Positions 46,401-57,000 of a stretch of DNA of 64,000 nucleotides are shown here, in pieces. Numbering within the stretch: the first letter of the stretch is position 1; each line of letters begins with the position of its first letter. Below the pieces are notes generated by a model, which was not told the origin of the DNA, made no database searches, and saw nothing but the letters and a program-made list of their open reading frames with translations. Source of the stretch: Ciona savignyi (Eukaryota; Chordata; Ascidiacea; Phlebobranchia; Cionidae); contig CH003120.1 of assembly GCA_000149265.1 (NCBI GenBank), positions 143,933 to 207,932 of the forward strand, read 5' to 3'. Both the position numbers and the translations under genes were made by a program.

Positions 46401-49400
46401 GTGTGTTTTTGTATGACAATTAATTTTTATTATAATAAGTCAGGAAAAGTGCAGTGCAATATGGTTATTTGAACGAAAAAAATCACTTTAATACCAGATA
46501 AAAACCATCACTTTGCTTATATTTGTGTAATAAGACTGATCTATAACCGGATATCCAGTACAAAACATGGTCCTAACCACAAATCTCAATAAATATTCAA
46601 GGACAGAAATGACCATTGACCATGCATGGGGCTAGTTTCAATCCAACAACCTATCAGCTGACAATAATGCTTTTACCAACCAAACTAAACTTCTAAATAC
46701 ATGGATCTCATATTTCAAAATATTTATATCACAGGCAACCCCATCACCATCAGGCTATCACCCAACCCCCAGTCCCCTTGATTATACAAGCCCTCTGACC
46801 CCAGGTGGGGGAATCACCCCATCACCCTTGGGCAATTACGGAACCCCAGGTTCGGTGGGGTCACTCATGGACCAGGGGGTGGTCACGGAGTGGCAGAGCG
46901 TGGATATCGTGGTGCGGGTGAAGCAGACGCACGAAGATAGCAGCGCAGCGGGGAAGATTGGGGTTATACGGAGCATCACGGTTGGTTTACCTATTTTCTA
47001 TTCAATTTTTACTGTTGCCCTAGCCAAATGTTGGTTTTCCCTTTTTTCCATTCAATTTTACTGTTGCCCTAGCCAAATGTTGGTTTTCCCTTTTTTCCAT
47101 TCAATTTTACTGTTGCCCTAGCCAAATGTTGGTTTTCCCTTTTTTCCATTCAATTTTTACTGTTGCCCTAGCCAAATGTTGGTTTTCCCTTTTTTCCATT
47201 CAATTTTTACTGTTGCCCTAGCCAAATGTTGGTTTTCCCTTTTTTCCATTCAATTTTACTGTTGCCCTAGCCAAATGTTGGTTTTCCCTTTTTTCCATTC
47301 AATTTTACTGTTGCCCTAGCCAAATGTTGGTTTTCCCTTTTTTCCATTCAATTTTTACTGTTGCCCTAGCCAAATGTTGGTTTTCCCTTTTTTCCATTCA
47401 ATTTTTACTGTTGCCCTAGCCAAATGTTGGTTTTCCCTTTTTTCCATTCAATTTTACTGTTGCCCTAGCCAAATGTTGGTTTTCCCTTTTTTCCATTCAA
47501 TTTTTACTGTTGCCCTAGCCAAATGTTGGTTTTCCCTTTTTTCCATTCAATTTTTACTGTTGCCCTAGCCAAATGTTGGTTTTCCCTTTTTTCCATTCAA
47601 TTTTTACTGTTGCCCTAGCCAAATGTTGGTTTTCCCTTTTTTCCATTCAATTTTTACTGTTGCCCTAGCCAAATGTTGGTTTCCCTTTTTTCAATTCAAT
47701 TTTTACTGTTGCCCTAGCCAAATGTTGGTTTCCCTTTTTTCAATTCAATTTTTACTATTTAACAGAAAAAAAAATAAACGTTTGTTCAGTAAAAGTTAAA
47801 TCAAGAAAATGTAAACTGACATTTAGTTGTTGCCCTAGCCAAATGTCAGATCACATTTTTTTAGTATTTAAGTGCCTTAACGAGATGTTGAATTAAATCG
47901 CACTAACTATAAATGTTTGTTCACATTTTTCTAGTCTTTAAGCGCCTTAACCAGTTGAATTTAATCGCACTAACTAAATGTCAGTTCACATTTTCTTGAT
48001 TTAACTTTTACTAAACAAATGTTTATTCATATTTTTTCCCTTAAATAGTTGCATTAACCAGATGTTTGTTCACATTTTTCTAGTATTTAAGCTCCTTAAC
48101 CAGATATTGAATTTAATCACACTAACTAAATGTCAGTTCACATTTTCTTGATTTCAATTTTACTAAACAAATGTTTATTCATATTTTTTCTCTTAAATAG
48201 TTGCCCTAACCAGTTGTTTGTTCACATTTTTCTTTTATTTAATCACCCTAATCAGATGTTATTTATATTTTTTTTTGCATTTAATCACACTTAACTTAAG
48301 TTTGTTCACATTTTTCCTGTATTTAATAACAATAACCAGACATATGTTTAAATGTTTTTGTGATTAATCGTACTTAACCTTGGTTTGTTCACATTTTTCT
48401 TGCATTTAATCTTAAACAAACATCACAGGGTGGTTTATGTAATGTTTACATTGATGAAATCCAACGCACTGTCAGTGTTCCCGGAAATAATCTGGAGCCT
48501 GTTATTCCTGTGAAAAACGATAAGGTGAGCAGTCTTGAGGACCAGTTTGGGAAACACTGGAAACATTTGAATTTGAGTTCTTAAAATATGTTAAAAACAT
48601 TTTAATCTGGCAACACTGAAAGAAAATACTTTGTTGCCCTGATATAATTTTACTCTTTGGCCCAATGTAACAGTTCTGTAAATTATTACTCAAGTTGTGT
48701 TTTTGTAATTTTGACGAACTTCCCCGAGTATGATGCTTGTTTCTTCGTCATATTTGTCTACCGAACGCTTTTCCCACACGTCTGTTCTTGTAAATTGGTG
48801 GTTTTATGCTTTTACGAATTTTATGATGAATTTAAAGAGCTCTCTACATGTTGGGCAAAACCCCAGTGTAAAAGCGTAAAACTATTATCAAAGCTATTTA
48901 TGATGGAATTTCTTTGGTATTCAGTTTAATTACTTAGCGAATCAGTATATACTACTGGGTGAAGCATTGTTCATTAATTGGCTTGCCCAAAAGTACATGT
49001 GTTTGTCAATTGGCATGTTTTGTTCACCCGTTTGTTTTATTTCACATACAAATGCATAAACTATGCTCACTGGTGACTATGCATACTTTACAGTATGTTA
49101 GAGTCCCCTATCCTACCAGGGTCTAGGCCTTTAAGAACTATTAATACACGACTACACGTAGATGCATACATTACAGTATATTAGTAGACCGACATTATCA
49201 CCACTGACCAAGCATTAGGACTGATAATACTCTACTATACAAACTTCTTCCCAACAAAACGGCTAGGGGATGCACAATCAACACCTTTAATTCAAAAAGC
49301 ACCTTTAAATGGATATGACTTAAACTTTTAAATTTGAATTTGTGTCCAGGTGAAAGTGATCCTCGGGGAAGATCGGGAAACGACGGGAGAACTGATCAGC

Positions 49401-49526
49401 ATCGACGACAAAGATGGAATCGTGAGGATGGACCAGGATAAACAACTGAAGATCCTTCAGCTCCGATTCCTTGGGAAGATCGCCTCCGAACAAGATGACG
49501 GAGGGATGTCGGATGACGATGATTAA
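28436..49526 (+). CDS. SUPT5H: Transcription elongation factor SPT5
   Basis: Twenty-seven coding exons: 28436-28522, 28866-28961, 29842-29932, 30905-30970, 31458-31472, 32499-32565, 34055-34129, 35050-35255, 36171-36385, 36642-36802, 37317-37422, 37779-37854, 38465-38622, 38929-39022, 40075-40234, 40805-40874, 41198-41323, 41801-41926, 42588-42750, 43224-43362, 43995-44119, 44590-44772, 45688-45822, 46231-46343, 46735-46980, 48429-48524 and 49350-49526. Phases agree throughout, giving 1123 aa (human 1087). Layout: acidic N-terminus 1-165 ([10 protein letters not shown]); NGN domain about 180-280 ([11 protein letters not shown]), which pairs with SPT4; KOW modules about 285-360, 430-475, 480-510, 610-650 and 720-765; a glycine/RGG insert near 690-715; CTR1 about 775-830 with repeated TPMYGSQTP-type units, the CDK9 target; proline/serine CTR2 to about 985; and two C-terminal KOWs. 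As DSIF (SPT4-SPT5) it controls Pol II pausing, processivity and termination in the nucleus. Several introns hold MITEs or splice-site duplications. An acceptor-like CCACAG ends at 28425. Confidence 0.98.
29046..29228 (+). repeat. Dispersed repeat, copy 1 (SPT5 intron 2)
   Basis: A 183-bp segment nearly identical to 30613-30794: both run from ACAATTTTTATTTTTGTTTC through CAAATATGGCGTTAACTAAA to AAAAGTTATCTAGT. With the second copy it brackets SPT5 exon 3 in direct orientation. It has no inverted ends and no recognisable family. Confidence 0.8.
29690..29852 (+). repeat. Tandem repeat containing copies of the SPT5 exon 3 acceptor
   Basis: Degenerate units built on ATTCAATAATAGAAATAACA and AGGAATATGACGATTC lie up to the exon. 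The genuine junction at 29841/29842 reads ATAG|GAATATGACGA. Near-copies occur at 29696/29697 (AAAG|GAATATGACGA) and 29766/29767 (ATAG|GAATATGAC). Intron and the first 9-11 exon bases were therefore duplicated together. Confidence 0.75.
29953..30279. mobile_element. hAT-type MITE with perfect 8-bp TSD
   Basis: A 327-bp element starting TAGGGCTGGCCAACC and ending GGTTGGCCACCCCTG, flanked by TTTTATAG at 29945-29952 and 30280-30287. GGCTCTT-type motifs recur near both ends. It sits in SPT5 intron 3, only about 20 bases after the exon 3 donor. Non-coding. Confidence 0.9.
30613..30794 (+). repeat. Dispersed repeat, copy 2 (SPT5 intron 3)
   Basis: Second copy of the 29046-29228 repeat, about 1.57 kb away in the same orientation, differing at a modest number of positions. 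Together the two copies frame exon 3 and the MITE next to it. Confidence 0.8.
31458..31472 (+). other. SUPT5H: 15-nt microexon of SPT5 (exon 5)
   Basis: Between CTATAG and GTATTT lies ATGAAGAAATTGAAG. Spliced phase 1 to phase 1 it encodes D-E-E-I-E plus the first base of the next codon, reproducing the human stretch EKEEIEASN across exons 4-6. Without it the conserved residues are lost but the frame is kept. A 100-N gap begins 19 bases downstream. Confidence 0.85.
31492..31591. other. Assembly gap (100 N) in SPT5 intron 5
   Basis: Exactly 100 N, the conventional placeholder for a gap of unknown size. Flanking splice phases close without it, so no coding exon need be missing. Confidence 0.95.
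32862..33942. mobile_element. piggyBac-type non-autonomous element
   Basis: A 1081-bp element in SPT5 intron 6, bounded by TTAA on both sides (32858-32861 and 33943-33946) with inverted ends CTCTTTCCCTCCC and GGGAGTGAAAGAG. TTAA target duplication is the piggyBac hallmark. A perfect 26-bp palindrome at 32873-32898 (half-site CCAACTCGCCATA) lies just inside the left end. Open frames inside (for example 33151-33474) show no recognisable transposase motif and are too short for one. Confidence 0.8.
34450..35073 (+). repeat. Tandem units carrying decoy copies of the SPT5 exon 8 acceptor
   Basis: Four units of about 127-193 bases share TTTTGCATTTCCCACACCTT, ATCATGGCAGTTTATTTCT, AAATGACCAATTTA and finally TCCACAG|TTTATATGGAGACAG. 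Acceptor-like AGs end at 34586, 34779, 34906 and 35049; only the last continues into conserved coding sequence. The second and third copies keep up to 22 exon bases (GAAGTATC included) before diverging to an in-frame TAA. Confidence 0.9.
35296..35673. mobile_element. hAT-type MITE with perfect 8-bp TSD
   Basis: A 378-bp element beginning CAGTGGTTCTCGAT and ending AAGAAGCACTG, flanked by GTTTATAT at 35288-35295 and 35674-35681. GGCGCACC motifs recur inside. It lies about 40 bases downstream of the exon 8 donor in SPT5 intron 8. Non-coding. Confidence 0.9.
37551..37640 (-). repeat. SINE 3' fragment in SPT5 intron 11
   Basis: ATAGGTTATTTATGTTTATC followed by GAATGGGAAAACCAAAGGGG and GTGCAATCATCAGATTAC match the tail-proximal body of the 806-1097 SINE. 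The remainder is missing. Confidence 0.6.
39103..39329. mobile_element. Tc1/mariner-type MITE
   Basis: A 227-bp element in SPT5 intron 14 with inverted ends CAGGGTGTCCCAAAAAAATG and TGGTGTCATTTTTTGGGGGA-CACCCTG, each bordered by a TA dinucleotide as in Tc1/mariner insertions. The interior is AT-rich and non-coding. The right arm has one extra G run relative to the left. Confidence 0.8.
41949..42253. mobile_element. MITE with CAGGGCCAAAAATCC inverted ends
   Basis: A 305-bp element in SPT5 intron 18; CAGGGCCAAAAATCC at the left is answered by GGATTTTTGGCCGTG at the right, and CACTCGCGCG/CTCGCGCGG motifs occur near both ends. The CAGGG end is hAT-like, but the flanks (TACTCGTT and TCGTCTAT) do not form a clear duplication. 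Confidence 0.65.
43021..43223 (+). repeat. Degenerate tandem units ending at the SPT5 exon 20 acceptor
   Basis: Three diverged units share ATGGATTCCATAAATATGTT, GTTTAAAGCAT and CTGTCCTTC-AAG. The last ends as CCTGTCCTTCCAG at the true acceptor (43223), while an earlier unit carries ACTGTCCTTCAAAG at about 43121-43134. The polypyrimidine tract has been duplicated with the unit. Confidence 0.6.
43405..43890 (+). repeat. 99-bp tandem repeat in SPT5 intron 20
   Basis: AATGTTAATTTGTGTGTAAA recurs at about 43540, 43639 and 43738, a 99-bp period, with degenerate half-units on either side. Extremely AT-rich. The flanking unit at about 43484-43518 also resembles the sequence directly after the exon 20 donor (ATTCCTTA-TTGTGTGAAGTGC). 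Confidence 0.8.
44182..44405 (-). repeat. Diverged tRNA-derived SINE in SPT5 intron 21
   Basis: GGGATAGGATACTG, ACACAGGCAATTGTCAAATT, AACCCTTTAATCCACTCAAA and AGTGCCTTGAACTGACCAGC follow the order of the 806-1097 SINE, with heavy divergence. Confidence 0.6.
44943..45466. mobile_element. hAT-type MITE with perfect 8-bp TSD
   Basis: A 524-bp element with ends CAGCGGTTCTCAAACT and AGTTTGAGAACCGCTG (perfect 16-bp inverted repeat), flanked by ATTTAGAT at 44935-44942 and 45467-45474. It lies in SPT5 intron 22 and has no coding capacity. The partial element at 53160-53238 has a closely related end. Confidence 0.93.
45785..46166 (+). repeat. 192-bp tandem duplication spanning the SPT5 exon 23 donor
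   Basis: Copy 1 (45785-45976) holds the last 38 bases of exon 23, its GTGGGT donor and following intron. Copy 2 (from 45977) repeats AGTGGGGTTACCCCATCCCC through CATATGATG|GTGGGT exactly, so a second donor lies at 46013/46014. Further intron blocks (TTTTAG-TAAACCATAAAA, CATATTCATTTAGTTTTAAC) also match. Confidence 0.92.
46981..47757 (+). repeat. 49/50-bp minisatellite starting at the SPT5 exon 25 donor
   Basis: Sixteen unit starts are visible, at 46981, 47030, 47079, 47128, 47178 and onward to 47724. Each unit begins GTTGGTTTTCCC and contains ACTGTTGCCCTAGCCAAAT. Unit length alternates between 49 and 50 by one T. The first unit begins precisely at the exon/intron boundary (ACG|GTTGGTTTACC), so the intron's donor is the array's founding sequence. 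Confidence 0.95.
47826..48420 (+). repeat. Older degenerate tandem repeats, SPT5 intron 25
   Basis: After the minisatellite, diverged units built on TTTGTTCACATTTTTCTAGT, TTTAAG-GCCTTAACCAGATG and ACTAACTAAATGTCAGTTCA continue to within about 10 bases of the exon 26 acceptor. TTGTTGCCCTAGCCAAATGT near 47826 ties them to the younger array. Confidence 0.75.
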
Positions 49527-51019
49527 AGATCCGGATCCGGAGATCCAGAAGAGGATGTGGGAACAATCAAAGTACTCATTGTTATCTCATTGAGCATTCG
49601 GGGGTTTAAAAAATACATTTTTGGGAGAAATTTTCATTTCTATATTCCTTTGGTTATTATATAAGGCATGATATGCTCTTGATGTAAAATTTTCCTTCAA
49701 AAGTGTCTTTTCGGTTTTTTTTGGAAACTTATTCTTAGGAAGTCTTTATTTTTGTGATAAGAAATGTCAACTATTAGCTGTATTTAAATTTGTGGTATTT
49801 TAACCTTACAAATGTGGGTTGTGACCATTTAATGTTAATTGTACAAAGCTATCTTCATTGGCATGTAAACAAGTTTGCGATTAGCAGATTTTCGAAACAA
49901 AACTGCCAAAATACAGAAAAAAACATGTTTGATATTCTGTTAGTTTGATCTTTGCAAATTCGATGTTTAAGAATTACCTAAATTTATCTTAAATACTCCA
50001 AAAAAAATTTTTTTGTGCAAATTTTCAAGGTTTGTTGAAGGGTTTGCCTTTTCATTTCTCGTCATTATTTAAAAAAATCGTCCCTGCCACTAGTATACAA
50101 TGCTGTATAATATGTTTTGGTCTGGAATAAAAATAAATGACATACGGCACGGCGCGATCAATCTATGCGAGGTTTGGTAAATATACGATCTAGGATGGAA
50201 CCTTTCGGATGCTTATGCAGGTACCGTTTTCTGTACTATTTTGTTTGTTTTTTTTTGTTAAAAAAAATATGAGATTCGGGTTTATCCTCCATTGAAAAAA
50301 CTGAAATCGTTCGATTACTGCGTTGCCGAAGGTACTGCGGTGTGTTAAAAAATGTAATGAAGACCTTCCAGTTGGTCAACAACATAAACAACTGGTTTCC
50401 GCCCGCTGCGTGATATTCCCACAACTGATTCGCCTTCTTTAGATTTCCCTACGCTATAAACCGGCTGCGGAAATTTAATTCATCAGGGTTCAAGTTGTTG
50501 GTTTTGTTTTGACACACAACAACATTCCGACTAAACGCCAGATGTGCAAAAGTCGATTACCAGAATATATCACTTATTTCGTAATACGCTGTATACACGT
50601 CGATACAAAGAACAATTACAATTTCCCGGGTCTGGTGTCAACCTTTAATCATTAGCTCGCAATAATAGCAATTGTGATAGTGCTATATCGTATGCTAGTT
50701 GAACGTACTAACCGTTCCTTCACACAACCGCCTTCTGACATTAATAGTTCCTTTATGATAACGAATGAATAGTCCGTTGTCGGCATTGACTTTTTAAAGC
50801 AGGTGTGTGCAAGTTGCTGGCGAACAGATACGCTGGTTGTTCCAATGCGTCAGTGAATCTGCCAGGTCGGGCCGGGGAATTATACAATGTCCGAGCCGAA
50901 AACGCATCAATACTCTTGGGCCGAGACGGGTGTTGTGAAAAACGCGTTTACACTTCTCGAAAAAGGCTGTCGCAACTAAAGTTTCCGCGGTCCGTTCGCT
51001 GCACAATCAAAAGTGGACG
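49527..51019. other. SPT5 3' UTR and SPT5-FBLN7 intergenic region
   Basis: The first roughly 620 bases look like the SPT5 3' UTR, ending at an AATAAA. A short SINE-body remnant (CGTTGCCGAAGGTACTGCGG near 50322) follows. The rest is presumably fibulin-7 promoter and leader; it is less AT-rich from about 50800. No other gene is seen. Confidence 0.6.
50126..50131 (+). terminator. Candidate poly(A) signal, SPT5
   Basis: AATAAA in GGAATAAAAATAAATG, 600 bases after the SPT5 stop; the overlapping second hexamer strengthens the call. Confidence 0.6.
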
Positions 51020-54000
51020 ATGGCGCTCAGACAGAAGAACAGCTTTTGCCGGAAATCGCTTCTTTTTGCGATCGTCGTCGCGTTTGTGTCCAGTCGGTGC
51101 GGTCAAACACAAGGCCAAAGACACAAGGTACGTTTACGTAAATGCGCTAATTATATTGTTACTGCGTCGTAAAATGCGCTGATTTTAATTTTTATAAATG
51201 TTTGTGTTGTTTACCGTTCTGTTTTTATATTTTGCATGGTTTATTGCACTCCACGTTTAAGTTGGGTATTTTCCAAAGCACGCATTCCATAGCGCCTATT
51301 AAACTCGTGATTGCGATCGGCAATTTACGCGCGTAATTACGTCATTGACACAGGAGTGCCTTTCATTGAACAAGTGCAATCTAAGCACTCTGTAATAATC
51401 ACTTCGTGATGATTACTCGACTTTAAATATAACTAGGTTGGGCCTCGTTAATATGTTTCTATTATTGGTTTAAAATTACTTTTTAATTGGGTTTTGAAGT
51501 AAATTGCATGTTATTTTTAGTCTTGTAATATTGAAGCCTTTAATTTGATAATATTGAAGTGTAAGTTAAACCCAGTCTGTACGCAAAAATATACACTGTG
51601 TCTGTTCCAATGCAAGTATTCTTCATTTTTTACCAGTTAGCTGTGTCTGATTTAAGACCCATACATAGTATTTCCCGCATAACTAATGCACTTGAAAACT
51701 AATTTTAAACTTGTTAAACATGTATTATTCACTAAGTATTTTGTCAATCAGTTTTAACTAAAGAGAACTGCATTGTGGTTTATTGGCATGTCTCAATTTT
51801 CGTTACCATGTCACGTTTTTTAAAAGTTTATTTTTTGTGGTTTTCCAACGAACCTAATATAGCCATGTGTATTACAATTGATTATGGTTGTTCCATTAAA
51901 TCACCAGCTTAAATTGGCTTAAAATATTATAAGAAGATTAAATATAAATAGCCGAGTATTAAAATTTACATTTTAAGTTGAAATTTCACATAAAATGTGT
52001 ATTTTGAGGTACATTTGCTGCATTAAAAATCCTTAAATAATTTTTTAGTTTTTTTTTAAATAACTAATTCAATTACCTAATCATTTTTGATTTTTCTGAA
52101 TAGCAAGTTAAAAAATTGCTTGGTTTTATGACAATTTGACTTTTATAAAAAATCGTTTTCAAATTTATTTTGAAACGCTTAAAAGACTAAGCGCATTTTA
52201 AACTTTATTTTGACATGGTAGCTGGGCCATGGAATAACTCAACCAAAAGTTGTTTTAAAGGTTTAAATCCAAACTTTAAATATTAACATTTGGACAGTTT
52301 TACAGAAATTAATATTAATCATTCTTTGTGTTATTTTAAAGGGGTCACTTTTATATTAATTTGAAGTTTCATTTCCATTGTATATAACAAAGGTAATTTT
52401 TGAAATTTTCGCCATAATTTTAAACCACGAATCCATAACAAAGTATGGGTAAACCATTTTAAAAATTCATTTAATTCAAAATTGTCATATACTNNNNNNN
52501 NNNNNNNNNNNNNNNNNNNNNNNNNNNNNNNNNNNNNNNNNNNNNNNNNNNNNNNNNNNNNNNNNNNNNNNNNNNNNNNNNNNNNNNNNNNNNNNNNNNN
52601 NNNNNNNNNNNNNNNNNNNNNNNNNNNNNNNNNNNNNNNNNNNNNNNNNNNNNNNNNNNNNNNNNNNNNNNNNNNNNNNNNNNNNNNNNNNNNNNNNNNN
52701 NNNNNNNNNNNNNNNNNNNNNNNNNNNNNNNNNNNNNNNNNNNNNNNNNNNNNNNNNNNNNNNNNNNNNNNNNNNNNNNNNNNNNNNNNNNNNNNNNNNN
52801 NNNNNNNNNNNNNNNNNNNNNNNNNNNNNNNNNNNNNNNNNNNNNNNNNNNNNNNNNNNNNNNNNNNNNNNNNNNNNNNNNNNNNNNNNNNNNNNNNNNN
52901 NNNNNNNNNNNNNNNNNNNNNNNNNNNNNNNNNNNNNNNNNNNNNNNNNNNNNNNNNNNNNNNNNNNNNNNNNNNNNNNNNNNNNNNNNNNNNNNNNNNN
53001 NNNNNNNNNNNNNNNNNNNNNNNNNNNNNNNNNNNNNAAAACGAATGCTGTCTGCCAGTGTATGGGGTTGCACACCAGGCTCAAACATATCCAATTAACG
53101 TTTTACTGGTGTAACACACATGTACTGTTTTTTTTGTCAAAAAAAATAAATGCAGCAACTTCCGCATGCTTTCGCGGCGCCCCTGGCAAAGTCTCGCGGC
53201 TCCCCAGGGCGCCGCGGCGCCCAGTTTGGGAACCGCTGCTTTATAGAGTATTAAAGTATTATTTACTGTTAAAAGAAAAGTCCCCAAGTTTAGAAATAAA
53301 TCATTAAAGATTTGGTTTCCGCTATTAGTGTATTACTGGTAGGTATCTGCCAAACCACAGACAGGGTTGGTTTCCTGGTGACTAAGTCTTGGACATACTG
53401 TGTTTATGTCTGAACCATGGAATGCATTATTGTATTGGTTTTGTTTATTATCCTATTTACTTTGAAAAAGGTAAAAAATAACCCAATTTGCTAAACCAAT
53501 CCACCATAATTTTTCAATGTATATATCAGTAAAAAACTAATTATGTTATTTTTTTAATTTTGGTTTAAAATATTTGTAATAAAAATTTTGATTTATATTC
53601 TAAGAAAAAAAAAAATATACATGCATGGAAATACATAGCAATAGGCATTTCATGTTCTTATAATTGCTGGTCTTAGTTTAAAACAGTGTATTATCATTTT
53701 AATAAAGGACTATTTGCCGTTATTATAAAGCAAGTGGCATTTATTAAACAAAATGAAAAGGAAGCATAAATAAAATATTAACTCTAGGAAAACATTAACT
53801 ATTGTAAGAATGTATGATATGTGCTTTGATGGCTACAATATTAAATCATATTAAAATGTTTTTTCTTTTTTTTAAATTTTGTTTTCAGAATTATTCAACA
53901 TATTAAAGATTTAAATATTTTTACATTACCACCATTAATATTATATTATCCGGATTATTTATCAAATTATTATCCCTTTAAATGCCACCAAGACATCTTG

Positions 54001-57000
54001 TATAAACATGAGGTTTCTTCAGAAATATTGAACAAGCTCGTTTGGTATTTTCTCACCACAAAACAACTTAATGCCCACACAGAATTTCTAGTATGATTGA
54101 TCAATTTTCAAGTTCCCCAAATTCTTTTGGTCGTCTTCTCTATATCATATGTCATACTACCAATCAAGTACTTATATAAAAACACTTATGATATGAGGTA
54201 TGGTCCTTTGCAGAATGTAGAAGTTTAAATTTTATCTACTTATTCCCATAACCGCTTATTTTTGCATACTACTTATTTTCATGAGCGCTTATTTTTGCAT
54301 ACGTTTTTTATATACGTTTAAAATTTATCAAATTTAATCCAGTCAGTACAAATCATTTATAATTATATAAATAACCACAACTACTGATTAGCATTTTTTA
54401 AACTTAAAATTGCTGTTTAAAACCAATTATTTAAAATCAAAACTCTAAAAACTTCAAAATTAGACTTTGAAGTTTTGTATTGTCGGTGTCTGTTTATAAA
54501 CAAACATAGACATCTTATATTACAGTTTGAAATCAGTCGACCTTGAAAAAACTGTTTATCTGATTTTAGGCCAAAATATTTAGTGGGATTGTTTGGACAT
54601 TCATCATTACCGTGAGAATTTGGAAAAACAAAAGGAACAAACATTCAAATAGAATTGTTAATGTATGTTTGTAAAGCATTTGTATAGAATTGCCAACTTG
54701 CTCAAACAAAGGATTTCTCTGTGATTAAATTATCTCTTGATAATTTAAATTATGAATTTGGACAATTTGTTATCAAAATAACAAAGTTAGCAGCTTACCT
54801 GCTATCTTTTACATCAGCTTAATAGTCTAAGACTATGTAGGTCCAATCTTTTTATGTAAAGGGTGTCAAAATATATGGGTATTTAGTCAAAATTACACAA
54901 TGCCATAATGGTGAAAAAATTATGATGGGTTTTATTGGCGATGTTATCACCTATATATACTCAATCGTAACAAATTGATTACTAATTAACTTATGGATCA
55001 ACACTTTAATACTAATAATTAATACTTTTAATATACATCCCATAACATTTCTTCAATTCCAGCCCAGTACCATTGTCAAGTTGAAACACAATATTGCAAC
55101 TTTGAAAGGATTGCTACTGAGGCAAGAGCGGCGCTTAGTGGTTGGATTTAAAGGTCTTCAACGGAAAATTGTTTCCATGAACAAAATGGCAGATAAAGCA
55201 GAAAGGGAAATGGATGGCCCACCAGGTTTGATGTAAAATATTTTTCCAAAAATATATATTTTTTGGGGGTATTTGTATGTTTTGTCTAAAGTTGTTAGTT
55301 TAAGCGTTTAAAAATGTGATTTAGCGGACTTTATCTTTCTGGTTTTAAATTGACTGTTTAATTTACAAATACATATTCAATGGGTTCTGTGTAGTTGCAA
55401 CAGAGTCACATAGTTAGCCTTGTTTTTCCCGGAAGTCCTACTAAAATGTAGATTCACATCTTCTTAAATGTTTTAAAATCTAGATTTTTGTACTCTGTTG
55501 AAACAAAAGGTGTTTTATCCCTTTGAGCATTAACCTTATGCATTAACCTTGCGCATACTTTCGCTTATGACATAACCTTTGCTTAGTGGATTAAACCATT
55601 GGTAACTTGCCAACATCGCAATGTGTTTTGCACGAAGTGGGATTAGGCTGTAATGAGGTATTCAATTTTTTTTGCATTTTCGAAGTTTAAAAGCTTTTTT
55701 TGCTAAAAAGTTTGTTTTAAAAGTTTAAAACCCTTTTCGCTAAAAACAACATTTTAAAAGTTTAAACCCCCTTTTCCTAAACAATATATTAACAAATCCT
55801 AAAATTTAATTACACAATCCTTAGAAAAAATAATTACAGTTTTATTTACATTTTTTAAAAGAAGATGATAAAAATATCAGATTTACCCACATAGTTCAGT
55901 ACAACATTTATTTCAAAGTAAAATAAAAGTTCAAATAAAAGCTTTTAAGTAATTTCAGTCCAAATTGCATGTCTACGGTTTCGATAAAGATCCTAAAATG
56001 GCCGAATACTGAGTATTAGGATTTGACCTTTTAAGTTTAACTTATAAAAATACCACATTCTTGAGGTTTCCTTGACGTTTCGACTTACCTGAAGGTATTT
56101 ATATGATGTATGAAGCTTATGATAAGGTGAAGGTTGTTTAACAATAATCAACAAGCCCATCCCTGACTGTGATGTCATAGTTTACCTTGTTTCACAGTGT
56201 ATTGCCTGTCCTTGAGTCTAATTATACTTTGAATAAAAAATTTCTTAATTTCTGAATCATAAATAGTTAACCCACACCTTTAATTAAGTTAGGTTGTAAA
56301 AACTAGATTTTTATGATACTTTCTATTTATATCTTTAAAAAAAGGGCAAAGGACATAAATATTTTACTGTTTTATTACTAAAGTTGTATGTTTTTTACAT
56401 TTGAAGATTCACTTTTCTGAAAATGAAGATTAACAAACCCTTGTTTTGTCCTAATGGCACAATTGGTTTATATTAGTTGTATCCAAACTGCATTAACATA
56501 ATCTACATTTTAGTCTTTTTTCGCTGCAATTGTTTAGATACAATTTTGTAATTGTGTTTTTAGTTTAACTAAACTTAAAAATATACTAATAAAGTTCAAT
56601 GGCATAAAAAAATATTGGCAGCACTGGTAAAGTTTAGTTGGAAACACTGTTCATTTATCTCTCAAGTTAAAGTTCCAGGCTGGGGCGTAAAAAAGGTCAC
56701 ATACCTGTTCTGCTAATTTAACCAAATTATTCTGCTGCTGCTGTCTGTCTGTATGGTTGATGTATCTGTGCGGTTTGTGGTGTTATTCTGCCGATTGTGA
56801 TTATGAACCCGTTCCGTATTGGAAATTACGTTTCACTCCATATTTAGTGGTTTTTGATTGCTCAAAGAGCGTCTCTGTATCCCAGCATGAAAAAAGGCAG
56901 TGTTTTAACGAGGTGGTTTGTGTTTAAATATTGCTGAAATATGAGCTTCTGAATCTGGCAAAAATCATGTCCATGTCTACATTCGCCATCTTATGTTTGC

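Larger units (their letters stand above)
51128..55062 (+). other. Fibulin-7 intron 1, with gap and MITE end
   Basis: A 3.9-kb AT-rich intron between the signal-peptide exon and the coiled-coil exon. It contains the 544-N gap and the right end of a hAT-type MITE next to it. Splice phases of exons 1 and 2 agree, so no missing exon is required, though an in-frame one inside the gap cannot be excluded. Confidence 0.7.

Noticed and set aside
46828-47568. Open frames running through the 47-kb repeat (repeating [10 protein letters not shown]-type peptide)
   Set aside because: They arise from reading a stop-free frame of the intronic minisatellite; the preceding SPT5 exon splices at 46980 with the expected human-like continuation at 48429.
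46981-47757. CRISPR-like regular repeats
   Set aside because: Units are contiguous 49/50-bp copies with no variable spacers, inside an intron of a eukaryotic gene. It is a minisatellite.
48657-48929. 90-codon cysteine- and aromatic-rich open frame in SPT5 intron 26
   Set aside because: No splice sites joining it to SPT5 in phase, no domain recognised, and SPT5 is complete without it.
52471-53114. Long open frames across the N gap
   Set aside because: They consist of undetermined bases and carry no evidence of coding.
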